Source: Atopomonas sediminilitoris
GTDB taxonomy: Bacteria; Pseudomonadota; Gammaproteobacteria; Pseudomonadales; Pseudomonadaceae
Assembly: GCF_022601735.1 (NCBI RefSeq)
Contig: NZ_JAKUMM010000003.1
Span: forward strand, 248,001 to 312,000
Length of the DNA: 64,000 bases
Direction: 5' to 3'
Shown piece by piece: positions 56,787-64,000 of the stretch (its first letter is position 1; the number at the start of each line of letters is the position of its first letter). The notes below the pieces were generated by a model. The model did not search any database. It was not told the origin of the DNA and saw only the letters and a list, made by a program, of their open reading frames with translations. The position numbers and the translations under genes are program-made.

Positions 56787-58001
56787 ATGCAGGTCAGCAA
56801 GTCGAATAAGCTCGCCAACGTCTGTTACGACATTCGTGGCCCAGTACTCAAGCACGCTAAGCGTCTGGAGGAGGAAGGCCATCGCATCCTCAAGCTGAAT
56901 ATCGGCAACCCCGCGCCATTCGGCTTCGAAGCCCCCGAAGAAATCCTTCAGGATGTGATTCGCAATCTACCCACCGCACAGGGTTATTGCGACTCCAAGG
57001 GCTTATTCAGCGCGCGTAAAGCGGTGATGCAGTACTGCCAGCAAAAAGGCATCGACGGCGTTGGCATTGAGGACATTTACCTCGGCAACGGCGCATCAGA
57101 ACTGATCGTCATGTCGATGCAAGCACTCCTGAACAATGGCGACGAAGTCCTAATCCCGGCCCCGGATTATCCCCTGTGGACGGCGGCGGTGAGCCTTTCC
57201 GGCGGCAAGCCCGTGCACTACCTGTGCGACGAGCAAGCCTTGTGGTACCCCGATCTTGATGATATCCGCAGCAAGATCACCAGCAACACCAAGGCCTTGG
57301 TGCTGATCAACCCCAACAACCCCACGGGTGCGGTTTACCCCAAGGAAGTGTTGGAAGGGTTGGTGGAAATCGCCCGCCAGCACAACCTGATCCTGTTCTC
57401 GGACGAGATCTACGACAAAATCCTCTACGACGATGCCGTGCACATCTCCACAGCCTCGCTAGCACCGGACGTGCTGTGCCTAACGTTTAACGGCTTGTCG
57501 AAAAGCTATCGCGTCGCTGGTTTCCGCTCCGGCTGGCTGATTCTGTCAGGCCCCAAGCACCGTGCCACCAGCTATATCGAAGGTCTGGAAATGCTGGCCT
57601 CGATGCGCTTGTGTGCCAACGTGCCAAGCCAACACGCGATTCAAACGGCACTCGGCGGCTACCAAAGCATCAACGACATGGTATTGCCCGGCGGCCGCTT
57701 GCTGGAGCAACGCGACCGCGCCTACCAGTTGCTCAACGACATTCCCGGCATCAGCTGCGTCAAACCCATGGGCGCGCTGTATGCCTTCCCCAAGATTGAC
57801 CCCAAGATCTGCCCGATTCACAACGACGAGAAGTTCGTCCTCGATCTGTTGCTGTCAGAAAAGCTGCTGATCGTGCAAGGCACCGCCTTTAACTGGCCAT
57901 GGACCGACCATTTCCGCGTGGTCACCCTGCCGCGCGTGGACGATCTGGATGCGGCAATTCGTCGAATCGGCAACTTTGTGCGCGGTTATAAGCAGGAATA
58001 A
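56787..58001 (+). CDS. alaA: Alanine-synthesising aminotransferase AlaA
   Basis: PLP-dependent class I aminotransferase that makes alanine from pyruvate with glutamate. 404 residues, E. coli AlaA has 405. The ATG at 56787 has AGGAA seven bases upstream and starts MQVSKSNKLANVCYDIRGPV, the AlaA N-terminus. The PLP lysine is Lys239 in NGLSKSYRVAGFRSGW; NPNNPTGAVYP and SDEIYDKI carry other cofactor contacts. Followed after 14 bases by the short-chain dehydrogenase gene, probably one operon. Confidence 0.96.
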   Translation: MQVSKSNKLANVCYDIRGPVLKHAKRLEEEGHRILKLNIGNPAPFGFEAPEEILQDVIRNLPTAQGYCDSKGLFSARKAVMQYCQQKGIDGVGIEDIYLGNGASELIVMSMQALLNNGDEVLIPAPDYPLWTAAVSLSGGKPVHYLCDEQALWYPDLDDIRSKITSNTKALVLINPNNPTGAVYPKEVLEGLVEIARQHNLILFSDEIYDKILYDDAVHISTASLAPDVLCLTFNGLSKSYRVAGFRSGWLILSGPKHRATSYIEGLEMLASMRLCANVPSQHAIQTALGGYQSINDMVLPGGRLLEQRDRAYQLLNDIPGISCVKPMGALYAFPKIDPKICPIHNDEKFVLDLLLSEKLLIVQGTAFNWPWTDHFRVVTLPRVDDLDAAIRRIGNFVRGYKQE

Positions 58002-58015
58002 ACCAAGGAGTGGCT

Positions 58016-58762
58016 ATGTCAGCACGTCGTTATTTACTCACCGGTGCCAGCTCCGGCATTGGCCAAGCACTGGCTCGCGAGCTGGCGGCCGCAGGCTTTG
58101 ATCTGGCGCTGGCGGCACGACGTGAAGACAGCTTAAAGCTCTTGGCCAGCGAGCTTAGCGCACGCTTCCCGGCCCAGCGCTTTAGCGTGCTGCCGCTGGA
58201 TGTCTGCGACTACGCCGCTTGTCAGCAGGCTGTTCAACAAGCCAGCGAAGCCCTCGGCGGTTTAGATGGCTTGATCGCCAACGCCGGCATCGCCCTCTCG
58301 GGGCGCGCCGGCCGCGGTCACTTCGACAAAGCTCAGCGCACCCTAGAAACCAACCTGCTCGGCGCCATCGCCTGTTTAGATGCCGCCTGCGCACTATTCC
58401 GCCAGCAAGGTCACGGGCATCTGGTGGCCGTGGCATCAGTGGCCGGCAAGCTCGATTTACCGGCCACCTGCGCCTACTCCGCCAGCAAGGCTGGCCTGGT
58501 GAGCTACATGCGCAGCCTCGATGCTGAGTTAAAAAGCACCGCCATTCGCACCACCACCTTACTGCCAGGCTTTATTGACACCCCGCTCAACCAAGACGCC
58601 GCGCAACGCCCATTTTTAATTGACGTCGAACGTGGCGCCCAGTTGATCGCCGGCCACATCATCAAAAAGCGCCAACAAGCCTATGTACCCAGCTGGCCGT
58701 GGGCCTTACTGGGCCGACTAGGGCCTTTTTTACCGACGTCCTTATTGGCCAAATTGGGATAA
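58016..58762 (+). CDS. Short-chain dehydrogenase/reductase
   Basis: 248 residues. Cofactor loop TGASSGIG (about residues 9-16), NAG motif (IANAGIA), catalytic Tyr154 and Lys158 in YSASK. The Arg pair after the second strand (AARRED) suggests NADP. The C-terminus (PSWPWALLGRLGPFLPTSLLAKLG, described by position about 222-248) is hydrophobic and may sit at the membrane, as in other classical reductases of this subgroup. AAGGAG lies five bases before the ATG. Substrate unknown. Middle gene of alaA-SDR-hypothetical. Confidence 0.88.
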   Translation: MSARRYLLTGASSGIGQALARELAAAGFDLALAARREDSLKLLASELSARFPAQRFSVLPLDVCDYAACQQAVQQASEALGGLDGLIANAGIALSGRAGRGHFDKAQRTLETNLLGAIACLDAACALFRQQGHGHLVAVASVAGKLDLPATCAYSASKAGLVSYMRSLDAELKSTAIRTTTLLPGFIDTPLNQDAAQRPFLIDVERGAQLIAGHIIKKRQQAYVPSWPWALLGRLGPFLPTSLLAKLG

Positions 58763-58765
58763 GCC

Positions 58766-59218
58766 ATGGACTTAAACATCGACGACTTTTACCGCGATTG
58801 CGCCGCTGCCTTGTTACAGCTGTACGGCACCTTTCCGCGCAAAATGGCCTTGTATGTTGAAGACTTAATTGGCCGCGAAGAGCCCGATGAATTTGGCTTA
58901 CCCAGCAAGCGTCACCTGAACTGCTTAGGCGCCATGGTCTGGCTGAGCGAAGAAGGCTATCTCCGCTTTAGCGCCACCATCCGCTACGAAGCACTGGAGC
59001 AAGTGGTGCTGACGGAAAAAGCCTTCTTACGCCTGTCCCGACAAGTCCCACATGCCATTGAGCAACCCGATCTACCGCCTAGCGTGCGCCGCATCAAAGG
59101 CACCTTAGCGCATCAGCTCAATGACGCGTTACAGCAAGGCCACAGCGAAAAAATCTCACGCCTGGCGCGCCTTTTGTTTGAAACCCCCAGCGCACAAGTC
59201 CTCAGCACACAAGCCTGA
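58766..59218 (+). CDS. Conserved hypothetical protein
   Basis: 150 residues, not assigned to a named family. Mostly helical, no signal peptide, with ALYVEDLIG, LNCLGAMVWLSEEGYLRFSATIRY and LSRLARLL-like helices; the middle resembles a small winged-helix fold but I cannot support this further. It begins three bases after the short-chain dehydrogenase stop and is surely cotranscribed. In this place between alaA and htpX. Confidence 0.75.
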   Translation: MDLNIDDFYRDCAAALLQLYGTFPRKMALYVEDLIGREEPDEFGLPSKRHLNCLGAMVWLSEEGYLRFSATIRYEALEQVVLTEKAFLRLSRQVPHAIEQPDLPPSVRRIKGTLAHQLNDALQQGHSEKISRLARLLFETPSAQVLSTQA

Positions 59219-59305
59219 AACATTTGTTCACAGCTTGGCGCTGGAAAAATACGCCTCGCCCCCCAACAGTATGACTACCCGAGCCATTTCTAGGAGATAA
59301 GCGCC

Positions 59306-60196
59306 ATGATGCGCATTGTGTTGTTCCTCGTTACCAACTTAGCCATCTTGTTGGTTGCCAGCGTCACCCTAAGCCTGCTGGGCTTTGACGGCATCATGGC
59401 CGCCAATGGCGTGGACCTTAACCTCAAAGCGTTACTGGTGTTCTGTGCTGTATTTGGTTTTGGTGGCTCGTTCGTGTCGCTGTTCATCTCTAAGTGGATG
59501 GCCAAGCGCTCAACCGGCACACAAATCATTGATCGCCCACAAACCCGCAGCGAGCAATGGCTGCTCGACACCGTGGCAAGCCTCGCACGCGAAGCCGGCA
59601 TCAAGATGCCTGAGGTGGGTATCTTCCCAGCCCAAGCGGCCAACGCCTTTGCTACTGGCTGGAATAAGAACGACGCACTTGTTGCCGTCAGCCAAGGTTT
59701 GCTGGAGCGCTTCTCCCCTGATGAAGTGCGCGCCGTACTGGCACACGAGATTGGCCACGTTGCCAACGGCGACATGGTGACCCTGAGTTTGATTCAGGGC
59801 GTGGTGAACACCTTCGTCATGTTCTTCGCGCGCATCTTCGGCAACTTTGTTGACAAGGTGATCTTTAAAAACGAAGAAGGCGTCGGCATTGCCTACTACG
59901 TCGCCACCATCGTCGCCGAGCTGGTTCTAGGCATTCTGGCGTCCATCGTCGTGATGTGGTTCTCGCGTCAACGTGAATTCCGCGCCGACGAAGCCGGCGC
60001 CGACCTAGCTGGCACCCAAGCCATGATTGGCGCCCTGCGCCGCCTGCAAGTGGAATCAGGCATCGCGGTGGACATGCCCGATAACCTGACCGCCTTTGGC
60101 ATCAATGGCGGGTTAAAAAACGGCTTGGCAGGCCTACTGATGACCCACCCGCCGCTGGAGCAGCGCATCGAAGCACTGCAACGCCGCGTACGCTAA
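59306..60196 (+). CDS. htpX: Membrane protease HtpX
   Basis: Zinc metalloprotease of the inner membrane that degrades misfolded membrane proteins. 296 residues, normal length. Two N-terminal helices (about 3-25 and 40-62), then the zinc motif HEIGH at 147-151 in [12 protein letters not shown], two further helices (about 155-215), and the third ligand Glu in [15 protein letters not shown] lies nine bases upstream of the first of two ATGs. A strong terminator follows 13 bases after the stop. Confidence 0.97.
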   Translation: MMRIVLFLVTNLAILLVASVTLSLLGFDGIMAANGVDLNLKALLVFCAVFGFGGSFVSLFISKWMAKRSTGTQIIDRPQTRSEQWLLDTVASLAREAGIKMPEVGIFPAQAANAFATGWNKNDALVAVSQGLLERFSPDEVRAVLAHEIGHVANGDMVTLSLIQGVVNTFVMFFARIFGNFVDKVIFKNEEGVGIAYYVATIVAELVLGILASIVVMWFSRQREFRADEAGADLAGTQAMIGALRRLQVESGIAVDMPDNLTAFGINGGLKNGLAGLLMTHPPLEQRIEALQRRVR

Positions 60197-60208
60197 TCGC
60201 GTGTTAAA

Positions 60209-60242
60209 ACACAAGGCAGCTTCGGCTGCCTTGTGTCGTTTT
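60209..60242 (+). terminator. Strong rho-independent terminator after htpX
   Basis: ACACAAGGCAGC, loop TTCG and GCTGCCTTGTGT form a perfect twelve-pair stem with a stable tetraloop, followed by CGTTTT. It separates htpX from the nasS promoter. Confidence 0.88.
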
Positions 60243-60271
60243 AGACCAGCGAAAATCCGCCCCCCCATGCG

Positions 60272-60287
60272 TGGCACACCCCTTGCA
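60272..60287 (+). promoter_or_regulatory. Sigma54 promoter of nasST
   Basis: TGGCAC-N5-TTGCA matches the RpoN consensus at all conserved positions with correct spacing (GG at 60273-60274, GC at 60285-60286). It lies 70 bases upstream of the nasS ATG. A sigma54 promoter implies an enhancer-binding activator, most simply NtrC for nitrogen control; I did not find an obvious NtrC site. Confidence 0.85.
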
Positions 60288-60356
60288 AACTCCGATTAAC
60301 GCTTTAATCACTGTCAGCCACAGTCAGGCTCTGCCGGCTGTACAAGGGACCCCACC

Positions 60357-61592
60357 ATGCATGATGACGACACCACTGCATCAACGTCCGCCAGCGAGAA
60401 CAACCAAAGCACCAAAACAGTGCAAAGCCAGACTGCCTGGGTTGCCGGCAGTGATGCGCCGGAGATCCCACTGGTCAATCTAGGCTTCATGGCGCTGACC
60501 GACAGCGCACCGCTGATCGTCGCTGCCACTCAAGGTTTTGCCCAAGCCCAAGGCCTGACTCTTGAACTACACCGCCAACCCTCTTGGTCAACACTGCGTG
60601 ACAAACTGGCCACCGGCGAACTAGACGCCGCACAAAACCTCTACGGACTGGTTTACGCCATGCACCTTGGCCTTAGCGGCGGCAGTGCCACCCCGATGGC
60701 AGTTTTGATGAATCTCAACCACAACGGGCAAGCGATTACTCTGTCTAAGCGGCTGTTAGACGCCGGCGTGCATGATGGCGCGAGCTTGGCTGCGTATATT
60801 CGCCAGCACCCTCCACTACGCCTGGCACAAACCTTCCCCACCGGCACGCATGCCCTGTGGCTCAACTTCTACTTAGGCAGCCTAGGCATCGACCCCCGAC
60901 GGGATGTTGAGTCGGTGGTGATTCCACCGGCGCAAATGGTGGACTACCTCGCCCGCGGCGACATCGACGGTTTCTGTGCCGGGGAACCGTGGGGCGCTCA
61001 TGCCATTGCAGAGCAAGCAGGGTTCACCCTGATCACCAGCCAACAAATATGGCCCGATCACCCTGAAAAAGTACTCAGCGCGCGCGCCGAATTTGTCGCC
61101 GCATACCCCAACACCACCCGCGCCCTGATGCGAGCGGTGCTGGAAGCCAGCCGCTTTATTGAGCTCAACCAAGACAATCGTGAAGACACCGCCGCGCTGA
61201 TCAGCGGGCAAGATTATGTTGGCGCATCAACCAGCGCGATCACCCCGCGCTTTCTTGGCCGCTACGAAGACGGACAAGGACATGCTTGGCAAGACGCCCA
61301 CGCGCTGCGCTTTTTTGCCGACGGTCACGTCAACGTGCCTTATTTGTCCGATGCCAGCTGGTTTCTCAGTCAATTCCGCCGCTGGGGCCTACTGACCGCA
61401 ACACCGGATTACCAGCAGATCGTCAGCGACGTGCAACGCCTCGATTTATTCCAGCAGGTCGCCACACAAGTAGGTCTATCACTGCCCCACAGCGCGCAAC
61501 GTCAATCAACCCTGTGCGACGGTCAGATATGGGATGGGCAAAACCCTGAACACTACGCCCAAAGCTTCGCCATTGGCATCGAGGCACACTGA
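60357..61592 (+). CDS. nasS: NasS nitrate/nitrite sensor (NrtA-like, cytoplasmic)
   Basis: 411 residues, resembling the nitrate-binding NrtA/NasF proteins but without a signal peptide or lipobox, as in the soluble sensor NasS. The binding-protein core runs from about 38 to 330: VNLGFMALTDSAPLIVA, FPTGTHALWLNFYLGSLGID and GEPWGAHAI are typical of the family. NasS holds the antiterminator NasT until nitrate or nitrite is bound. nasT follows after 96 bases. The usual nitrate transport and reductase genes are not next to it in this window. Confidence 0.92.
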   Translation: MHDDDTTASTSASENNQSTKTVQSQTAWVAGSDAPEIPLVNLGFMALTDSAPLIVAATQGFAQAQGLTLELHRQPSWSTLRDKLATGELDAAQNLYGLVYAMHLGLSGGSATPMAVLMNLNHNGQAITLSKRLLDAGVHDGASLAAYIRQHPPLRLAQTFPTGTHALWLNFYLGSLGIDPRRDVESVVIPPAQMVDYLARGDIDGFCAGEPWGAHAIAEQAGFTLITSQQIWPDHPEKVLSARAEFVAAYPNTTRALMRAVLEASRFIELNQDNREDTAALISGQDYVGASTSAITPRFLGRYEDGQGHAWQDAHALRFFADGHVNVPYLSDASWFLSQFRRWGLLTATPDYQQIVSDVQRLDLFQQVATQVGLSLPHSAQRQSTLCDGQIWDGQNPEHYAQSFAIGIEAH

Positions 61593-61688
61593 TGCAACAC
61601 CCTTGCACTGCCTTCTACTTCATGGCTCCATACTCCCCCAGCGCCCGCTGTACGCCGGCCTGTTCGCTTTTATTGGGAATTTGAAACC

Positions 61689-62264
61689 ATGCTGCGCATC
61701 ATGCTGATCAACGACACCCCGAAAAAAGTCGGCCGCCTCAAAGTAGCGCTAGAGGAAGCCGGCTTTGACGTGATCGACGAAAGTGTCTCGGCGCTAGACT
61801 TACCGCAACGCGTCGAACAACTGCGTCCCGATGTCGTGCTGTTTGACACTGACTCCCCCACCCGCGACGTGATGGAGCAAGTCTGCCTGCTAAGCCGCGA
61901 CCAGCCGCGCCCCATCGTCATGTTCACCGACGACCAAGACCCGCGCACCATGCGCCAAGCGATCCAGTCCGGCGTCAGCGCTTATATTGTCGAAGGCATC
62001 AATGCCCAACGCATCAAGCCGATTCTCGATGTCGCCATCGCTCGCTTCGAAAGCGACCAAGCTTTGCGCCAACAACTGCTGGCCCGCGAACAACAACTGG
62101 ACGAGCGCAAACGCATCGAGCAGGCCAAAGGCATTCTTATGCGCATGAAAGACTGCAACGAAGACGACGCCTACACTCTGATGCGCCGTCAAGCGATGAG
62201 CAAACAACAAAAGCTGATTCAGGTTGCGGAGCAAATCATCGCAATGGACAAGATGCTGCAGTAA
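61689..62264 (+). CDS. nasT: NasT ANTAR antiterminator
   Basis: 191 residues. A receiver-like domain at about 1-120 (LINDTPKKVGRLKVAL; DVVLFDTDSPT carries the acceptor-like Asp), then a coiled coil and an ANTAR RNA-binding domain (about 130-186, ERKRIEQAKGILM and DDAYTLMRRQAM). NasT binds paired hairpins in the leader of nitrate assimilation mRNAs and prevents termination; NasS inhibits it. GGGAA lies upstream of the ATG. Its target leader is not obvious in this window. Confidence 0.95.
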   Translation: MLRIMLINDTPKKVGRLKVALEEAGFDVIDESVSALDLPQRVEQLRPDVVLFDTDSPTRDVMEQVCLLSRDQPRPIVMFTDDQDPRTMRQAIQSGVSAYIVEGINAQRIKPILDVAIARFESDQALRQQLLAREQQLDERKRIEQAKGILMRMKDCNEDDAYTLMRRQAMSKQQKLIQVAEQIIAMDKMLQ

Positions 62265-62290
62265 GCCGGCCTCAGCTACTCTCAGACTTG

Positions 62291-62328
62291 CAACGACAAC
62301 GCGGCGATATAAAGCCGCGTTGTCGTTG
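62291..62328 (+). terminator. Fifteen-pair hairpin after nasT, without T tract
   Basis: CAACGACAACGCGGC and its exact complement form a perfect 15-pair stem with an 8-base loop (62306-62313), 26 bases after the nasT stop. No T run follows on either strand. It may end nasST transcription, protect its 3' end, or be another RNA structure. Confidence 0.55.
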
Positions 62329-62345
62329 GTAACCACCCATCAAGC

Positions 62346-62370
62346 TGTTACCCAATCATATTTCGTAACA
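62346..62370 (+). promoter_or_regulatory. CbrB-type enhancer site upstream of crcZ
   Basis: TGTTAC and GTAACA form a perfect inverted repeat with a 13-base spacer. This is the kind of site reported for the activator CbrB upstream of crcZ in Pseudomonas. It lies about 100 bases before the sigma54 box at 62469, a normal enhancer distance. A further half-site GGTAAC lies at about 62387. Confidence 0.65.
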
Positions 62371-62468
62371 AATATTCGGGAGCATAGGTAACGAAACACC
62401 TACCCAACCCCGACCAGCAGCACCACACAAAACCGCCAACACATTGATTTAACAGACTTTATAAAAAC

Positions 62469-62484
62469 TGGCACGGCATCTGCT
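62469..62484 (+). promoter_or_regulatory. Sigma54 promoter of the CrcZ-like RNA gene
   Basis: TGGCAC-N5-CTGCT matches the RpoN consensus with one change (first T of TTGC), with GG at 62470-62471 and GC at 62482-62483 in exact spacing. Transcription would start near 62495, right before the first A-rich motif. Confidence 0.75.
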
Positions 62485-62494
62485 TTATCTCTGG

Positions 62495-62843
62495 CACAAC
62501 AACAATAAAAAGCTTGCCCAATAACAAAAACGATATTGCGCCTACCTCAAACAACAAAAACAACAGAGGAAGCCACGTAAGCTGATTTTTTTGGAGAAAT
62601 TGCGATCGCGGAGTCGATCGACTGTCGAAAACAATAAAAACTGCCTTAAGCAGTCGACCGACAGACAGGACATGCGTCCTCCCTAGCTTCCAAAGCAATC
62701 CGTTTATGTTCGTGATCGCCCTTTTGGCATCACCCCGCAGCAATGCGGCGCTGGGTAAAAATAACAACAAATGCCCATAAGAAAAATAATCATAAAGCAC
62801 ACACCTTCATGGCATGGGGAGCTCGTTCTCCCCTGTTGCTTTG
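62495..62843 (+). ncRNA. crcZ: CrcZ-like Hfq/Crc-sequestering small RNA
   Basis: Estimated 350-base RNA between nasT and pcnB. It carries five A-rich motifs of the AAYAAYAA type known as Hfq-Crc binding sites: 62498-62511, 62520-62530, 62549-62566, 62628-62640 and 62757-62771, with a weaker one at 62780-62796. In Pseudomonas, CrcZ sits directly upstream of pcnB, has a sigma54 promoter activated by CbrB, carries five or six such motifs and is about 370-410 bases long; every one of these points is met here. It would titrate Hfq-Crc and relieve carbon catabolite repression. The 5' and 3' ends are inferred from the promoter and the hairpin at 62816. No cbrAB genes are adjacent. Confidence 0.8.
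62816..62843 (+). terminator. Probable terminator of the CrcZ-like RNA
   Basis: GGGGAG and CTCCCC (62816-62821 and 62828-62833) form a six-pair stem with a 6-base loop, followed by TGTTGCTTT. It lies about 95 bases before pcnB. The T tract is interrupted, so some read-through into pcnB is possible. Confidence 0.55.
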
Positions 62844-62939
62844 ACTTAATCCCCCGCTTCATGCACCATCCGGCCTTTATGTGTCGCCGATTCATGGCAC
62901 CTCCCCTATCGTTCTTCTACTGGCTGGATCAGCGTTTCC

Positions 62940-64000
62940 ATGCTTAAAAAGCTGCTGAAAAAAATCCCTGTGCGCTTTGGTCGTCAAAGCCATCGCCAAC
63001 ACCCGGAGTTCTTCGGCCCACGCCAACATCCGGTGCGTTTACAGCAAATTTCTCGCAATGCCATCACAGTGGTCGAGCGCCTACGTAAGGCTGGCTTCGA
63101 GGCTTATCCTGTGGGCGGCTGCGTGCGCGACTTATTGCTCGGCATTGAGCCCAAAGATTTTGACGTTGCCACCAGCGCTACGCCTGAACAAGCACGCGGC
63201 GTGTTTCGCAATGCACGCTTGATTGGCCGCCGCTTTAAGCTTGTGCACGTCGTCTTTGGCCGCGACGTGATCGAGGTAGCCACCTTCCGCGCCAGCCATG
63301 ACGACGAAGACAACAGCGCACGCTCACAAACCGCCGCCAGCGGCCGCCTGCTGCGCGACAACGTGTACGGCAGTCTTGATCAAGACGCCATCCGCCGTGA
63401 CTTCACCATCAATGCGCTGTACTTCGATATAGAAGGCGAGCGCATTCTGGATCACGCCCGCGGCCTGCACGACATCCATAACCGCCTAGTGCGCCTAATT
63501 GGCAACCCCGAACAACGCTACCAAGAAGACCCGGTGCGCATGCTGCGTGCGGTGCGCTTTGCGGCCAAACTAGATTTCGAGATTGAACGCCACACCGCCA
63601 CACCGATTAAGGCGCTGGCGCGCTTGCTGGACGACATCCCCTCGGCGCGTTTGTTTGATGAAGTCCTCAAGCTGTTTATGGGCGGCTATGCCCTTAAAAC
63701 CTTTGAGTTAATGCAGAGCTATAACCTGTTTGCGCCACTGTTCCCGCAAACGGCCAAAGCTCTGGCTCATGACGCAACCGCTTTACCGCTGATTCGCCAA
63801 GCCTTGGCCAACACCGATGAGCGCATTGCCCAAGGCAAACCGGTGACGCCAGCGTTCTTGTTTGCCGCCTTACTGTGGCCTGCGGTGCGCAAGCGCGATG
63901 CAGAGTTACAAGGCAAAGGCGCTCCTGCCCTACAAGCCTTGCAGCAGGCAGCGCAAGAAATCACCCAGCAGCAATGCCAACGCACTGCTATTCCTAAACG
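62940..64000 (+). CDS. pcnB: Poly(A) polymerase I, C-terminus cut by window edge
   Basis: Adds poly(A) tails to RNA and so speeds decay. 353 codons are visible and the frame is open at the window end; the full protein is usually about 450-470 residues. The start ATG is at 62940. The nucleotidyltransferase core is clear: GGCVRD (59-64), catalytic Asp73 and Asp75 in PKDFDVATSA, then RRDFTINALYFD and the neck region RMLRAVRFAAKLDFEIE typical of class II poly(A) polymerases. The basic N-terminus (MLKKLLKKIP) is typical of PcnB rather than of CCA-adding enzymes. Preceded by the CrcZ-like gene as in Pseudomonas. Confidence 0.96.
   Translation, partial: MLKKLLKKIPVRFGRQSHRQHPEFFGPRQHPVRLQQISRNAITVVERLRKAGFEAYPVGGCVRDLLLGIEPKDFDVATSATPEQARGVFRNARLIGRRFKLVHVVFGRDVIEVATFRASHDDEDNSARSQTAASGRLLRDNVYGSLDQDAIRRDFTINALYFDIEGERILDHARGLHDIHNRLVRLIGNPEQRYQEDPVRMLRAVRFAAKLDFEIERHTATPIKALARLLDDIPSARLFDEVLKLFMGGYALKTFELMQSYNLFAPLFPQTAKALAHDATALPLIRQALANTDERIAQGKPVTPAFLFAALLWPAVRKRDAELQGKGAPALQALQQAAQEITQQQCQRTAIPK

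Noticed and set aside
62459..62800. Minus-strand 113-codon hydrophobic frame
   Set aside because: Needs a GTG start without a good ribosome site; its composition follows from the A-rich motifs of the RNA gene read in antisense (runs of Leu, Phe and Val from TTG/GTT repeats).
62704..62895. Minus-strand 63-codon frame opposite the CrcZ-like gene, with an excellent GGAGG site before its ATG and a hydrophobic stretch
   Set aside because: It has no recognisable protein character, many Cys and basic residues in odd places, and it overlaps the RNA gene on the other strand. The ribosome-site match may be chance; proteomics or conservation would be needed to accept it.

Overview
The window looks like chromosome of a gammaproteobacterium in or close to the family Pseudomonadaceae. 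Three blocks match gene orders I recall from Pseudomonas aeruginosa: fimV-usg-asd-leuB-leuD-leuC with a divergent LysR gene; sagS-ospR-gpx-msrB-alaA-...-htpX; and DUF2059-bolA-DsbA-like-ABC exporter-DUF6122. A CrcZ-like small RNA lies directly in front of pcnB, which is also a Pseudomonas trait. Coding density is high and most genes are chromosomal core or biofilm genes. I see no insertion sequence, prophage, CRISPR array, tRNA or rRNA.

Layout. 1-7457 (minus strand) holds the truncated 3' part of the window's first gene, fimV, then usg, asd, leuB, leuD and leuC, with a LysR regulator reading away from leuC across a perfect palindrome. 8632-13818 (plus) carries a six-PAS GGDEF-EAL protein and a MASE2 adenylate cyclase (CyaB type). 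13836-24679 holds a metallophosphoesterase, an EamA exporter, a SelT/W-like protein, a PlpD-type patatin autotransporter, a DUF2804 protein, two tandem membrane diguanylate cyclases, RecQ and a UPF0149 protein. 25204-46768 is a complete Lap adhesin system: lapG protease, lapD c-di-GMP receptor, an inserted menA-like gene, a 4150-residue LapA-type adhesin, and the divergent lapE-lapB-lapC type I secretion operon. 46765-50779 (minus) is a compact operon-like series ending in an ABC exporter and small proteins. 50925-60196 contains a second DUF2804 gene, sagS, the ospR/gpx peroxide module, msrB, alaA, a short-chain dehydrogenase and htpX. 60272-64000 holds a sigma54 promoter, nasS-nasT, a CrcZ-like RNA gene with its own sigma54 promoter and CbrB-type site, and the 5' part of pcnB.

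How it fits together. The dominant theme is the switch between motile and attached life. LapEBC would export the adhesin, LapG would cut it at its TAAG site, and LapD would hold LapG when c-di-GMP is high. Four further proteins that should make, break or sense cyclic nucleotides lie within 20 kb, and the SagS-like hybrid kinase (a biofilm regulator in P. aeruginosa) is a few kb away. A second theme is nutrient regulation: leucine synthesis under a LysR protein, and nasST and crcZ each behind a sigma54 promoter, linking nitrogen and carbon control.

The best candidates for unusual biology are: the crcZ-like gene sitting after nasST instead of after cbrAB; the near-identical 1755-bp tandem duplication, the two von Willebrand A domains and the doubled TAAG cleavage motif in the giant adhesin; and the strong terminator-like hairpin between leuD and leuB.
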